From Apostichopus japonicus (lineage: Eukaryota; Echinodermata; Holothuroidea; Aspidochirotida; Stichopodidae), in the NCBI RefSeq assembly GCF_037975245.1, contig NC_092582.1, positions 25,832,077 to 25,896,076 on the forward strand: a stretch of DNA of 64,000 nt. The letters are read 5' to 3'. The translations under genes were made by a program, and so were the position numbers. Of this stretch, positions 24,401-49,041 are shown one piece after another. Under the pieces are notes generated by a model. The model saw nothing but the letters and a program-made list of their open reading frames with translations, had not been told where the DNA came from and did no database searches. How positions within the stretch are numbered: position 1 is the stretch's first letter; every line of letters starts with the position of its first letter.

Positions 24401-27400
24401 ATTTGCATATATAAGTAAGGACACATTGTAGTAAATTCAAACTTTACACTGGGCGATAAGGCACATATTACACATATGGAAGTATAACTTCTATACCGTA
24501 CCTGGCAATAAACTTCGACACAGCAATTGTTATTTTTTCCTGTCTTTACTTTGCAGGGTAATGGTCACAAATGGAACACCCAGTGGGTGGAATTGCGACG
24601 ATTGTTCTGTAACCTCCACTACGCATCGATACTGTGGGTAGCATTCTTTGTTGGTATTTGTAACGGATGTACGTGGGGATTCCTACTCTGGCATTTACAG
24701 AACTTAGGTAAACAAGGATTAAGAAGCATTAATTTTTTTATATATTTATAATGGCATAATTACCGATTTGTTTCACTGACATTAAGAAAAGCCTACTGTG
24801 TGATTGGATGTAGGTATATTTGTCGTTATGGCCAATGATGTGGGTTCCAGTGTTGCGATGAATAATGCACTTTGATGACCTTAACATATATGACTGTTTC
24901 ATTTCATGAATGCTATGTATGTTTGTTTCTATAGCTTTGCTTTGATACTTGAAGCCATAGGTACCACCGAAAATTACCTTAAATGGTATGCTGCATTGGC
25001 CCCAAATATGCTAGATATTCAAATATGGTCACCTTTGGTCAAAATTTGTAGACTGCTTTTATTACAACCTTTGAGGAAATTTACCACACTCGGACAAAAT
25101 TCAGCCAACTTTCATGTTGCTTAAAAATGTCTGAGAACAATTTGGAGAGTAAAGACCTCCAAGAAAGTACTTTTTGAAAACTTCTAGAAATTATAGCGTG
25201 CTATAATTTGGGGCCTATACTGACTACCTTTAAACAAAAGGTAAATTATAAAGACTAACGACAGCGTTCGAACAACATCAGACTAGCTTACGATTGTTGA
25301 GCTCGAAGTGTTGGAATCAAATGAACGACTTACATTACTATAGAATGACTTTAATGAGATATACTGCGTCAGTTTGTCCACACATACGTGATAAGAAATT
25401 AAACACTTAGTATCAAAGCTAGCTAGTATTCTATTTGAGAAGTACTACACAGAGTTTGCTATCTTGTTAATGTTTAGTTCAACCTACTCTTTCCCTTTGT
25501 CTGATTATGTTCTAGAGATTTGCTTATTGCTATGATTCTCTTCACGCACCAAAATTAACAAAACCTAGGCACGCACTATAGTGGGGGTATATGTTTATAT
25601 ACACCGCCATGTCGTCGTCCAACTCTCAACATGAACATGGTTGGACTAGTTCAAAAGTTTTCTCTCCTGGATAAGAACTAGATGATGCATTACGAAGAGG
25701 AGGAGGGGAGGGGAGGGAGTCAGGGGGATGGGAGCGAGGGGAGGGAGGGAGGGGAGGGAGTCAGAGGTGAGGGAGTGGAGAGAAGGGGAGTCAAGGGAGG
25801 GAGGGGATGGAGGGGAGGGAGGGTTAGGCGAGACGCACTCGGGTAGCTGGATGGGCTGGACATATTATATTATTTGTGCCAAGTACGTGATTACATTTCC
25901 GTGACCATTTCAGAATTTCATTGGGAAAGTTCGAAAAACACCGTACGGGATTAATAAGGCTTGGGGTGACGTGGAAACTAATATAGAAAGAGAAATGCGG
26001 TTTCCATACAAATTTAATTTTCTCTTCTATGCAATGAATCATTTCATATGTATGGTCTGTAAAAATAAGTTTGTACAATTTTTCTGACCGTCTAAGGAAC
26101 TTAAGTATTCAGTGTAGTAACCTGATCTGGTGGTAAATCTTAATCTATTCTCTGTGAATGTTTTGTCTCATTCGATGTATGAGTTATTGAGGCCATGGTT
26201 AGGAGATATTTATCGTAGGTTATCACGGTTTATATAAATTCACTGTTAATCCCTCAAGGTATGATAATCCCCTGCCATAACAAAGCTGTTTCACTTTAAT
26301 CTGTTACTGTTCAAAATTGTGGAAAAATCCATGGAACAGACTGTACTGAGGTCGCAGCTTGTTTACAGATCACTTTCGGCCCAAAGATGTGTTTGTAATA
26401 CCAAACGTTCCACAGACTCATGAATATTTATCTCTAGAGTCGGGCTCAAAGTGACGTCAGGAAATATGTAGAGATGACTAATGCCGCAGGAATACAATGT
26501 GGGTCGGGGGAAGGAAAGAGTGAAGGTGCGGGATGGGGTGGGGGAAGGAATATTACGTATTAAGAATGTGAACTACAACAACATGTAAAACGAGACCTTG
26601 ATGAACAATAGATTTAAAAGACCATAATCTCCCAGATTGCAAAAGCTGTTGAACGAGCAATATCTCAAAGGGGAGTATTGGCGCCCTCTCTTACCGCCAA
26701 ATGGACAGTATTTACCTTACCGAACGAGAAATGTTTAATTTGCACAGTAGGCCTATTTCGTTAACTTAATAGTCGCCATTTACCAACATTATCTAGTATG
26801 TCATACATGGTCATAAATGTTCGGAGTGTAAACATTTTTATTGTCCCCCCCCCCTCCCCTCCAATAAAAAAAAATCGTTAAAATCGTTCAGACATCTCTT
26901 TCCCATTAGATAGTAGTCTTGTAATAACGTCTGGCCATTCTTAACAAATACTGAAATTGTGACAATGACTTGTGAGGCATACGGATTAATTCTATGTAAG
27001 AAAATAACCGACTTTCTTGTCTCTCCATTTCACTTTTACAAATTTATGTCCCAAAAAGTAATAATTTCTCCTCATATTTTGATTACCTTGTTGTTTCCAG
27101 GCGCCTCACAGTTTCTGATTGGTCTACTGGAAGCTCTGCAAAGTTCATCCGAGTTGGTGGTTGGATTCTTCTGTCACTCTATATTACAGAGGCTAGGTCA
27201 CGTGAATACCCTGTGCATCGGTTTATTATTGTACGCAATACGGTTTGCGTGTTACGCGCTGATAGGAAATCCTTATTGGATGATTCCAGTGGAGATAGCT
27301 CACGGTAAATGATAAGTATAAAATGATGGAAATGGTAAATGATTATAGTATAAATATACTGTAACATCTAGGACCTTACGGTGGGTATGCTTAAATTACA

Positions 27401-29984
27401 TTCATATCTATAGGCAGTAATTAAATAAATTTGCATTAAAAATACTTTTCTACAGCATAATTAATGTAACATCGACGCAAAGACTACCATGTTTTGAGTA
27501 GGGGTGGATAGGTAATGGTTGATGGCTCTGGGGAGGGGGGGGGGGAGTTGGGGAGGGATGTCTCCCTCTGTAGTCATACAGTAAACCCTGGTTATTAATG
27601 CAACATATTGATATTAGATAGTATATTTCATACCTGAAAATGTATCAGAGAGCCGATTTGTTTCAAATGTTGACTGTAAATTGAAAACATCGGATTTGAT
27701 TCCTTGGATGTGATTTTATTTATTTCATATACTGAATTCACCTTGTCTTACTTTGACATTGTCCAGTGTTAATTTATGCAGGATCTGCTTGGTAAGTTTG
27801 TAAAAGTTTTCGGAAAATAGTTACGCAAACTCATGCAAAGGCTTCTATTTACTGTTATCTCAATTAGATCTGTTTCATGTTTTCTCAGGCGTTTCATTTC
27901 TAATGACGTGGACCACGTTAGTTTCATGCCTTGCCACTGCTGTATCTAGCGAGGGCCTAGCAACCGCACAGGGCATTCTGGGGGCTTTCTACTTTGGCCT
28001 TGGCAACGGTGTGGGTTCTTTCTCTAGCGGCTTGCTGATTGATAAGTTCGGAGCGGTAACAACGTTCGCTTCCTTCGCTGTTGCTTCGGCCGTTACACTG
28101 GTCCTGTTCTTCTCCATACAGCAGGTAATTATGTGGAACCATTACGCAACTGATTCGGGTTATTGCGTAAATGAGAGCTAACGCATTATACATACGAGTT
28201 ATACATACATAGATAGGTTAAATGAGTTATATATCTAAAGTAAATGCATGTACACATGTCAATACATGCCAGCAAAACACTCCAAGTATATATATTTTTT
28301 TATTTCAAGAAAACAAACTTATTTTCTAATTATTATATTGTGGTATAGAGGGGGCCCATCTGACAGGGGGATCGGGCTATTGCCCCTTCCCCCTGTAAAT
28401 TCAGCACTGACCAGGGTTCCTGTCCAGATGTGGCCTACGAAAGATTTCAATCCGGCACGCTTACGCTAATAGACAATTATTTCATATTCAAGTGCGCCAT
28501 CGATTTCTGTCCTCGCACGCACAGTTTATATATATATTGTTACAGTGACGATTCACAGAGGTTTAGTAGGCGACTCGTTAAATTGATATTCCGAGAGCTG
28601 ATTTAGATGAGCAGTTGATTGTGCATGAACAGTGGCGTAGGAGTGGGGGGGGGGCTGAAGACTGATGGCCGGCCTGAGGGAGGGGTCTAAGGGGAGTCCC
28701 CCTCCCCTTTGGAGGTTTTTTGCATTTCCAGGTGGCCTCAGATGCAATTTGGTGCAATATAGCACACTTCAACCCACCCACTCCATTTTGTATAGAATTT
28801 TGCATTTTTACCTGGCCTTAGATTCAATTTGGTGCTCCAAATGAGATTTTTTTTCTCATTTGGAAATGAAAAGGGGTTTTCTGACTTGCGTAGCGGGGGG
28901 TGGAGTCAAACTTCCGCCCCTCCACATTTTTCACTGGGGGGCTGGCGCCCCCCCAGCCCCCCGGTCAGCCCCCCGGTTCCTACGCCCTTGTCAGCATGAG
29001 GCATACTGATATGTTTAAATAAGCAGGAGCGAATAGACGGATAGAGGGAATATCTTCCACTAGTTCGTTTAGTTAGCTCTATCGGTACCTCAACCCAAGA
29101 ACGATACTCGTGTCGAAGTTAAAGACATAAAATTCACGGCATCACTCTGCATGAGAGATCATTCATCCAATCATGTTAACTTCTTTGTATGACGTCATTG
29201 TATACACACGTGACTCACTTTACTGTATATGCCATTTAGAAGGCCTGTTAGCAAAGCCCTTGATAAATTTAAATAATAACTAACCTTTATATGTCCTCCT
29301 CCCGTCCACGTGTACTCTGTCTGTATTTCATATTACATGTCTTCCTCATGATGACAGGTGACGTCACGTAATTATGACGGCAAAATAGTGGAACGTTCGA
29401 TGTTTAGCACATGATAGAAAATGTATATGAGCTCCGTATCGAAAACCTAACACGGTACAAAGGGATACATGTGAAGAGAAAGTATTGAAAACAGCAGAGA
29501 TATCAATGACTCGGCGACATCCTAATTGAGATGTGTTAGTGGCAAGGCCTACATCCCTGTTCAACGCTATAAACCATGCACTGTCCATCAATGTTGTTTT
29601 TCCTTTTTACAACGAGCAACCGTGCATGGGTTGTACAACCTGTTGGAAGGTTACATATATACTGAAAATTATACTCTTTACATGCGGGATTTACGGTGTT
29701 AGGTTAAGTCCTAGCGGAATTCCTTAAGTTGCATCAACCATTGTCATTTAAATGCAGTGTCTGTAACTTGCGCATTTAGGATATTTCAGTGGGCCATTGT
29801 TTGTGCGATTCATTTGACGTCATGACCACATAGCCAATGTGATGGCGGAGGAGGGGTTATTATTATGGGTAGCTTAACTGCAGGGCAAAAGGCATAGGCC
29901 TGGAAGATAGGGCTCCAGGGACCAAGTTTACCCCATCTAATATCAACGTGTCCATTTTTCTTGTCCCATAGTCACTATTGCTAG

Positions 29985-30041
<57 letters not shown>

Positions 30042-30578
30042 ATATTATCTCACATTGAACCAAATAATACTGCCGTTCAAGCTATCACAACCACCTTTTT
30101 TGAAACTTCACAATTATCAAAACATTCAGGAAGCGAGTAAAAGAATCAAAGATTTTGTCTTGTGTCTTTTCCCTAGATTTGTCCCAAGAGTGAGAAACTT
30201 ATAAAGGACACATCTGCGATAGTAAGGGACACACTCAAACAACAGAACACAACAATAGACAACACGACAAACCATCACTCATTCAGAGGACACTCTCAAT
30301 CAGAATCAGACAGCGAACCAGAAGAAACCAGCGCCTTCCTGCCTTCAGAGGACAATATTCATGAACATCACGTGACTTTAGAGGACATCCCAAAGTGCCG
30401 AGGAGACACGACATCATTAGCTGATAGCGGAGTCGATTCTTTGCAACAAAGAAACCACCAGCAGGAGAAACATGGACCATACCCACCGATACCAAACATT
30501 CCTGGATCTCCAAGGATACCTGGCCCAAAAATGTGGTTGTATCTTCCGATTTTACGTAGTAAAACATCTGACGTTTAG
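21338..30578 (+). CDS. MFSD6-like major facilitator, C-terminal part (5 exons)
   Basis: Exons 21338-21494, 24557-24707, 27101-27304, 27889-28124 and 30177-30578 join in consistent phase to give about 383 residues and a TAG stop. The protein is rich in membrane helices (FLMFGAVAILAFICSFWM, then SILWVAFFVGICNGCTWGF, then helices in exons 3 and 4). It carries hallmarks of MFSD6 and its relatives: GLLEALQSSSELVVGFF, ENP-like GNPYWMIPVEIAHGV, and the AQGILGAFYFGLGNGVGS glycine-rich helix. The last exon encodes a ~134-residue soluble acidic tail (QSESDSEPEETSAFLPSED). MFSD6 proteins are plasma-membrane or vesicular MFS members with no settled substrate. The N-terminal helices are missing from the window or unrecognised, so this is a partial gene. 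Confidence 0.85.
21505..23790 (-). repeat. AGGTCA-rich intronic element with terminal hairpin
   Basis: Reading on the - strand, it opens near CAAGAGCCCAAGGGCACTGT and GGTTCCTTGCTT (23753-23764). It runs through tandemly duplicated blocks full of AGGTCA half-sites and ends in a (CA)n tract, then a hairpin with GGTTCC / GGAACC arms (21511-21536) and AAAAAT. Two higher-order copies can be aligned: 21846 matches 22799 (offset about 953 bp), and 22506 matches 23201 (offset about 695), so the second copy lacks ~260 bp. The same 3' architecture recurs at 51897-52245. Class unknown; no coding region seen. Confidence 0.7.
24557..24707 (+). CDS. MFSD6-like gene, second visible exon
   Basis: Acceptor TTTGCAG|GG and donor TTAG|GTAAAC. 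It starts in phase 0 with GNGHKWNTQWVELRRLFCN, a cytosolic linker, followed by a helix (SILWVAFFVGICNGCTWGF) and the LLWHLQNLG turn typical of MFSD6 proteins. Confidence 0.85.
24708..27100 (+). other. Intron of the MFSD6-like gene
   Basis: Between visible exons 2 and 3. It holds a polypurine tract (25697-25824); otherwise I see no repeat or embedded gene. Confidence 0.6.
25697..25824 (+). repeat. Polypurine GGGAGG tract
   Basis: About 130 bp, almost all purine, with tens of GGGAGG/GGGGAGG units and short GAGTCAGGGG spacers. The composition suits G-quadruplex or triplex formation. Confidence 0.85.
27101..27304 (+). CDS. MFSD6-like gene, third visible exon
   Basis: Acceptor TTGTTTCCAG and donor CACG|GTAAAT. 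It encodes ASQFLIGLLEALQSSSELVV through NPYWMIPVEIAHG, two helices and the conserved Pro/Glu turn. Confidence 0.9.
27305..27888 (+). other. Intron of the MFSD6-like gene
   Basis: Between visible exons 3 and 4. It holds an oligo-G run near 27533-27545 and nothing else recognisable. Confidence 0.6.
27889..28124 (+). CDS. MFSD6-like gene, fourth visible exon
   Basis: Acceptor TTTTCTCAG and donor CAGCAG|GTAATT. It encodes helices 10-12 of the MFS fold, with a Gly-rich AQGILGAFYFGLGNGVG helix and LLIDKFGA loop, ending FFSIQQ. Confidence 0.9.
28125..30176 (+). other. Intron of the MFSD6-like gene
   Basis: Last intron. It contains the inverted MITE copy at 28630-28990 and a short (TA)n(TG)n tract at 29985-30042. 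Confidence 0.6.
28630..28990 (-). mobile_element. hAT-like MITE, copy 3 (inverted)
   Basis: A 361-bp copy of the 6505/9215 family in reverse orientation, from CAGTGGCGTAGGAG to GGTTCCTACGCCCTTG. It keeps the internal TCCAAATGAGA-type hairpin. The flanks TGCATGAA and TCAGCATGA share only GCATGA, so its target duplication has decayed or shifted, unlike the perfect ones of the other copies. It has a short tandem duplication of CAGCCCCCCGGT near its right end. It lies in the last intron of the MFSD6-like gene. Confidence 0.88.
30177..30578 (+). CDS. MFSD6-like gene, last exon
   Basis: Acceptor TTTTCCCTAG. It encodes a 133-residue hydrophilic tail, starting CPKSEKLIKDTSAIVRDT, with an acidic serine-rich middle and a Pro-rich PYPPIPNIPGSPRIPGPK segment, ending TSDV and TAG. 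The reading frame follows on in phase 0 from the exon before. Confidence 0.8.
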   Translation: MCPKSEKLIKDTSAIVRDTLKQQNTTIDNTTNHHSFRGHSQSESDSEPEETSAFLPSEDNIHEHHVTLEDIPKCRGDTTSLADSGVDSLQQRNHQQEKHGPYPPIPNIPGSPRIPGPKMWLYLPILRSKTSDV

Positions 30579-31559
30579 AAGCAAACAGTACGACATCCCA
30601 AAGTATGTCAGAAGTTTGAAACTGGCCATAATTAACCAAAGTGTGAAACAATGGAAATTTTCAGATTTGATGTTTTATAGTTGTAGAGGACGGTCGGATC
30701 GCATCGTGTAATCGTCTTCGGTATATCGATAACCGTCCTCGGTGTTTCGATACTTTTAAACCCAGCATTGATGTACGTTAAGACATCTTTAACAGCTGTG
30801 ATTTCACCTTGCTAAAGTTAAGAGGCAAGATAACATTTTTTTCTTCACGGGTAATATCATATGTTATATTTTCTATAGAAAGAAAACCCAACTTAGAGCC
30901 AATTACGGTGGTTGTTAATCTGCCGTGGAGTTTGGTGTTTCTGTTCGTCCATTGGTCACGAGGTAACTTGCGTCACCATGTCTGCACTGTTGTGGTGATC
31001 AATGGGGGAAGGGGGGGGGGGGTCGTGCCATCACCTCCCTCAGTATCTGACAAAAAAAACGGTCAAAACCTGGGTTGCAATCTGGTCAGTCTTATTTTTT
31101 GTTAATTAGTGGTGGTCCCATTAGCAGCAGGGACTTCCTCGATAACACCCCTGACTTATCATCGGAAAGAGAAGTATTGATATTGGCCGGATTTAACCCA
31201 AGATCATCGCAGAGGTATGGTATCAAATTAGCTTATCTGCTGGCTTAATAACCTGAAGATAAAAAATTAAATTATGGACCGTGGAGCTCTTAAATGTAAT
31301 TAATTAACGGATATAAATTGACATGCTGCTACCTCTGCATGCTAAGTATAAAAGCAGTTCAGTTTAGGAATGTGAATAATTCGCCTTATTGATGCAATAT
31401 ATAAGAACAATTTCAGGAAGTATATTGCTAGTTTGGACATTCACCAGTGACATTTCAGGGTATATCGTCAATAATTTGACACAATGTGGGTGTAGGAAGA
31501 GATATGAGCCGAAATCCGTCGAAATCAGGAAAGATATTATTTTTCTGTTTTATAATTTC

Positions 31560-31565
31560 AATAAA
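31560..31565 (+). terminator. Possible poly(A) signal, MFSD6-like gene
   Basis: AATAAA about 980 bp after the stop codon, in an AT-rich context. The assignment is only positional. Confidence 0.3.
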
Positions 31566-32051
31566 ATTTATATAAGGTAATAAAGAGAATCAGAACAAAC
31601 TTATTTAGGGCAAAGTTATCTATGAGGTAACTCTCAAAAGACCCCCCCCCCCTCTCCCCAGCCTCACTCCTCTCTGTAAGAATGTCCATACCTTATACAG
31701 TATACACATGCTTTTATTATTCGTTATTGTGTACGCTGTCACGAAGCGTACTGAGTCAATATTGATAATACACATTTATGATAATTTCAAGGTCATGTCA
31801 TCTCAGCAAACAGAGTTAACATTGTAAATATCTCAATTCTTATAGCATGTTCTATCGATATATCTAATTAAATATGAATTTATCGTTGTTTATATTTCTT
31901 AATAAAATGGAAAAAAAGGAAGTAAAACTGGTTTTATGTGTTTAAAGTTCGGAAGTTTCACGTGTGGTTGGATTACACATGAAACTCTATATGGAACCGT
32001 TACAAGAAACATTTATGGTATGTCTGTGCAGGATTAAGTACACATCCCTTG

Positions 32052-32320
32052 TGTTCACATCCCTGCTTAGTCCAGCTGGTTGTGTTCACATCTCTGTTCC
32101 GTCCAGGGTTATGTTCACATCCCTACTTAGTCCAGGGTTTTGTTCACATCCATGCTTAGTCCAGGGTTGTGTTCACATCCATGCTTTGTCCAGGGTTGTG
32201 TTCACATCCATGCTGAGTCCAGGGTTGTGTTCACATCCATGCTGAGTCCAGGGTTGTGTTCACATCCCTGCTTAGTCCAGTTGGTTGTGTGTACATACCT
32301 GCTTAGTCCAGGGTTGAGGC
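32052..32320. repeat. Minisatellite, 29-bp unit
   Basis: About nine copies of TGTTCACATCCATGCTTAGT+CCAGGGTTG with single-base variants (CCCTGC, CCATGC, CCGTCC). Confidence 0.93.
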
Positions 32321-33589
32321 CAAAACCAAATCGTTCATTTCAGATCAATGTCCACTTTACTATGAGGGGAACAAGTTGTGTCACGTCAATAATTTTTTTG
32401 CGTTAATTGGATTCTTTACGTTTGGAAGTTATAATAAAGTGACTTAAATTGACGTATTTTAAACGTGTGTAAGGGTGACGTAATTTTAGTGTTGATACGT
32501 CATAGTCCAAGAATATAAAACAGTGCTAGTAATGTTTCTATAGCTATTCCATGACATACATCCAGCTTTAAAATATGCTTAATGTATATGAAATGCTCCT
32601 TTTAAACGATGACGTTAGTGTTAATATTAATGTTTATCCATTGTGGTATAACATCTAATGACACAAGCTATAATATGTTTCTGGTCACGTTATAACAACA
32701 ACAAAACATCCTTGGATGGCAGCATTCAACATCATTTGACAGTGTTAAATTAGTCATTTTGAGGCCATAAAAGTATCTTGTTCTTCCAATGAGTTTTTGG
32801 TTGCACCCGAGGAACTGACCTATCGACCTGTCTGTTAGACTTTAGTCCAGTCACTTTATTTGATGATTTTCAGCTATTTTAAAGGGTAATTTCTCTGAAA
32901 TAATTGTTATAGACAAACCAACCAGTCTCTTTTGACGGTCTAACAGCATATCAACATTAATGTTGTGCCTGAATTCAAGCCTTTAATACGTCAGTCGGAA
33001 CAAGGCCGATCTGGGAATATTTAGTTGTTTTACTAAATCCATTGAGAGTGATCAGTTCTGTTAATGATGTATTGGTATAAAAAAACTCAAATCAACAAGT
33101 TTGTAAAAGGAATTAAACGAAATTTAAAAAAAAATCAAATTACAGTTTAAAAAGTGGCTAAAAGAATATATATCTTTGCCCGAAAAAATAAGCAAAATGA
33201 AATAGTGAAATGATATCATTTTGTCGTTCCTTTTGAGTATAAATTTATTTTTGAAAAGTAAACATCGATTTATTGATTATGTCATAATATCGGATTGGTT
33301 ATCTACAAGACCTACTCAGTATAAATGCGTTATTTTGTCTTGTTTACTATTAAATCTCAGTTAATTAAATTAAATACTCTTTTTCGTTGCAATAAACATT
33401 TCTATTTTCGTAGAAAATCAAACAATATAAATTAAGTTAAAACAAATATAAGAACTTCACAATACTGAAGTTTAAAAACCATATATATTCTGGTATGGAG
33501 GGTTTCCTATACTAGTCTACTTGGCTATATTTATGAATATGCTTTGCTGCCACTGCTACACTACAGGGACTACGTTATGATGTAATTTC

Positions 33590-34010
33590 ACTCTCCTGTT
33601 ACGCAATAACCACTGCCTGCCAATGCACCCTACCTGACATTGCGCGCTGCCTTCCAATGCGCACTTCCTGTGAATACACACTGCCTGCCAATGCGCACTA
33701 ACTGTTATTGCGCTCTGCTTACCAATGCGCACTTCCTGTGAATACGCACTGCCTAACAACGCGCACGACCAGTCAGTAACCACAGCCTTGCAGCTCACAC
33801 TTACGCAATAACCGCTGCCTGCCAATGCGCCCTACCTGACATTGCGCGCTGCCTACCAATGCGCACTTCCTGTGAATACACACTGCCTGCCAATGCGCAC
33901 TAACTGTCATTGCGCGCTGTCTACCAATGCGCACTACCTGTGAATACGCACTGCCTATCAATGCGTACTACCAGTCAGTAACCACAGCCTTGCAGCTCAC
34001 ACTTACCGTC
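33590..34010. repeat. Higher-order tandem repeat, ~202-bp period
   Basis: Two ~202-bp copies (the ACGCAATAACC block at 33601 and 33803; CCAGTCAGTA at 33769 and 33971). Each is made of smaller ~25-bp related units built on CTGCCTGCCAATGCGCACT. It lies in the 3' flank of the receptor kinase gene. Confidence 0.9.
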
Positions 34011-34193
34011 AGTATGCACTCCACTAGCTTTCGAAATGCTTTGATTACTAATGAATAGGATGAATAATCACCAGTTGAAACAGTCATTTTCTTCATTGAT
34101 TCGATGTCCAGTCATTAAATAAACTTTCGATAATTTGGTATTCAACAAACAATTTAGTCACAAGTGAAGAATAACAATTAAACAATATTCTTG

Positions 34194-34199
34194 TTTATT
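34194..34199 (-). terminator. Possible poly(A) signal, receptor kinase
   Basis: AATAAA on the - strand about 690 bp after the stop codon. Position only. Confidence 0.3.
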
Positions 34200-34885
34200 A
34201 CAGAAAGAAGCATTTTTTATATTATTTTGAACTAACTGGTAGGAATTTCGATCCTTAGTGCCTGAGTGTATGTGTGTGCCTTGCTACCGTTTAACAGGTT
34301 AGGGTTAGCAGGGTGTAGCAGGTGCAATGATTTTGTATAGCGTCGCAAGCACTAGATTGACGACTGCTATTCTTCTTACACAGAAAAACGTGAAACCAGT
34401 ACACGCCCCCGTCTGCACACGTACAGTTTTGACATGCATTTCTTTTCTGCGCATTCGTATACACTTGAACTCAACTTGGCTGTTCGTTTCGTGAAACTGC
34501 TTTGCGTTACTGAACTTACGATGGACATTATATGTTATGCATAAAACAATATTCCTAATACGATATAAAACAATTACAGTAAGGCTTCAGTATTAGAAAG
34601 AGGATATGTATATAGCTCCTGTAACAAATCTCTGAGCAGGTGTGACTACCACGCATACAGACGCCTCCTTCACCTCTGACGTCTCCTTCATCTTTGTGAC
34701 GTCATCGTCGTGGGCGTGACCTTTTTTCCACACTTCCACACTCCCATCTATGAGAGCGCCTTACTATACCACCATTCCTGGGCCGAAGCACTTCACCTCT
34801 GGATCACATACTTCAGAAAGCCCGTGAACCAATGAAATCACGTTCTGGTTGTTGTGTCATATCCTGATCTGACGCCCTTAAGATT

Positions 34886-48092
<13,207 letters not shown>

Positions 48093-48327
48093 CGCAACTG
48101 GTTCTGAACAATGCAGGGAAAAACGAAGGAGATGAGAGAAAAAGAAAACAGAGTCAAGACAAAAGTTTTTAAATGATATTTTACTTGTTCATACGTGACT
48201 CAGTGCTTCTGAAAGTGACGAAATTGTCCATGTTGTAATAAGTCTCGTAGACTCACACCAGTGATCTTCTTCAATTTTTTTTTAAGTACGGATGCCTTTA
48301 AATACATATGACGCATTATTTCTAGTT

Positions 48328-48526
48328 ATCTTTGGCGGCCTTTTGGCTAAGATCATGTGTAGTAGTATCTGTTCCCTTATCGAGGGGAATGGTGATACAC
48401 ACCCGACGATGATCACACAGTCACAGTCTCGATTCAAGGGGACCGTGGTTGAGAGCGGATCAGTCGTTCGGTAGTTTGGTTTCGTGCCCAGGTTCTTTCC
48501 TGGGTGACTTTTCTTAATAAAGTATA
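48328..48526 (+). repeat. U2 snRNA-headed dispersed repeat, copy 2
   Basis: The second copy of the 2038-2230 element. The head is more diverged (ATCTTTGGCGGCCTTTTGGC) and has a duplicated GTA (GTGTAGTAGTATCTGTTC). The body (GGGGAATGGTGATACACACC ... TGATCACACAGTCACAGT) and the CCCAGG/CCTGGG hairpin with a following T-run match copy 1, and homology runs through TAATAAAGTATA. It lies about 236 bp upstream of the receptor kinase ATG, pointing away from that gene. Confidence 0.75.
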
Positions 48527-48601
48527 TAACTTATATCATGCTATGTTACTCAAGTTACCCCCATAGAAAAGCATTTTTATATTTTAAAGAGGTTTAAATT
48601 C

Positions 48602-48631
48602 AGTGGCGTAAACAGCGGGGCAGGGCGGGAG
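48602..48631. mobile_element. Left end of an interrupted hAT-like element
   Basis: CAGTGGCGTAAACAGCGGGG resembles the CAGTGGCGTA termini of other elements here. It is cut off by the 48632-49033 insertion; its continuation after 49041 (GCTCCCCTGTCAATG onward) has no clear right end. Confidence 0.4.
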
Positions 48632-49033
48632 CATAGGCGTAGGAGCCCAATTTGATTTGTGATGGTGGGGGGGGGGGGGGGAGGCTGTAACGACTTGCCC
48701 GAAAAATATAACCAAGATTTTTCGCACGCTCTGCGCGCGTTCTACATGTTAATGTGCACATCATATAGGCATGCATCGGTTATTACATCGCATGCCAATA
48801 ACATATACACTCATTTGCCGTGTTATTACCCTTCCATATTGGTTATAATTATTGGGGAAGTCGTTACAATAATAACGATAATAATAATATCAGTTTAACC
48901 ATTGAAAAACTCATTGCAAATTATTTTTCTTTCAGAAGGTGCCCGAAAAATTCTCAGCATATTGCCCGAATTTTCACCCAAAAAAATTGGTTGGGGGGCT
49001 GCAGCCCCCCAGCCCCCGCCCCCTACGGCTATG
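48632..49033 (+). mobile_element. hAT-like MITE (8-bp TSD GGCGGGAG)
   Basis: 402 bp flanked by perfect 8-bp repeats GGCGGGAG (48624-48631 and 49034-49041). The ends are CATAGGCGTAGGAGCC and, read inward from the right, CATAGCCGTAGGGGGCGG. The TTGCCCGAA motifs and G-rich blocks are shared with 12878-13968. It sits 0.5 kb upstream of the receptor kinase. Confidence 0.85.
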
Positions 49034-49041
49034 GGCGGGAG

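Larger units (their letters stand above)
30579..34193. other. 3' flanks of two convergent genes
   Basis: Runs from the stop of the MFSD6-like gene toward the 3' end of the receptor kinase. It contains a possible MFSD6-like poly(A) signal at 31560, minisatellites at 32052-32320 and 33590-34010, and AT-rich sequence. No other gene is recognised. Confidence 0.5.

Noticed and set aside
31964-32406. 93- and 88-codon Cys/His/Pro-rich frames
   Set aside because: They follow the 29-bp minisatellite. The apparent motif spacing comes from the repeat.
33556-33961. Cys-rich 89- and 62-codon frames
   Set aside because: They are products of the 202-bp/25-bp tandem repeat; both show the same repeating peptide.
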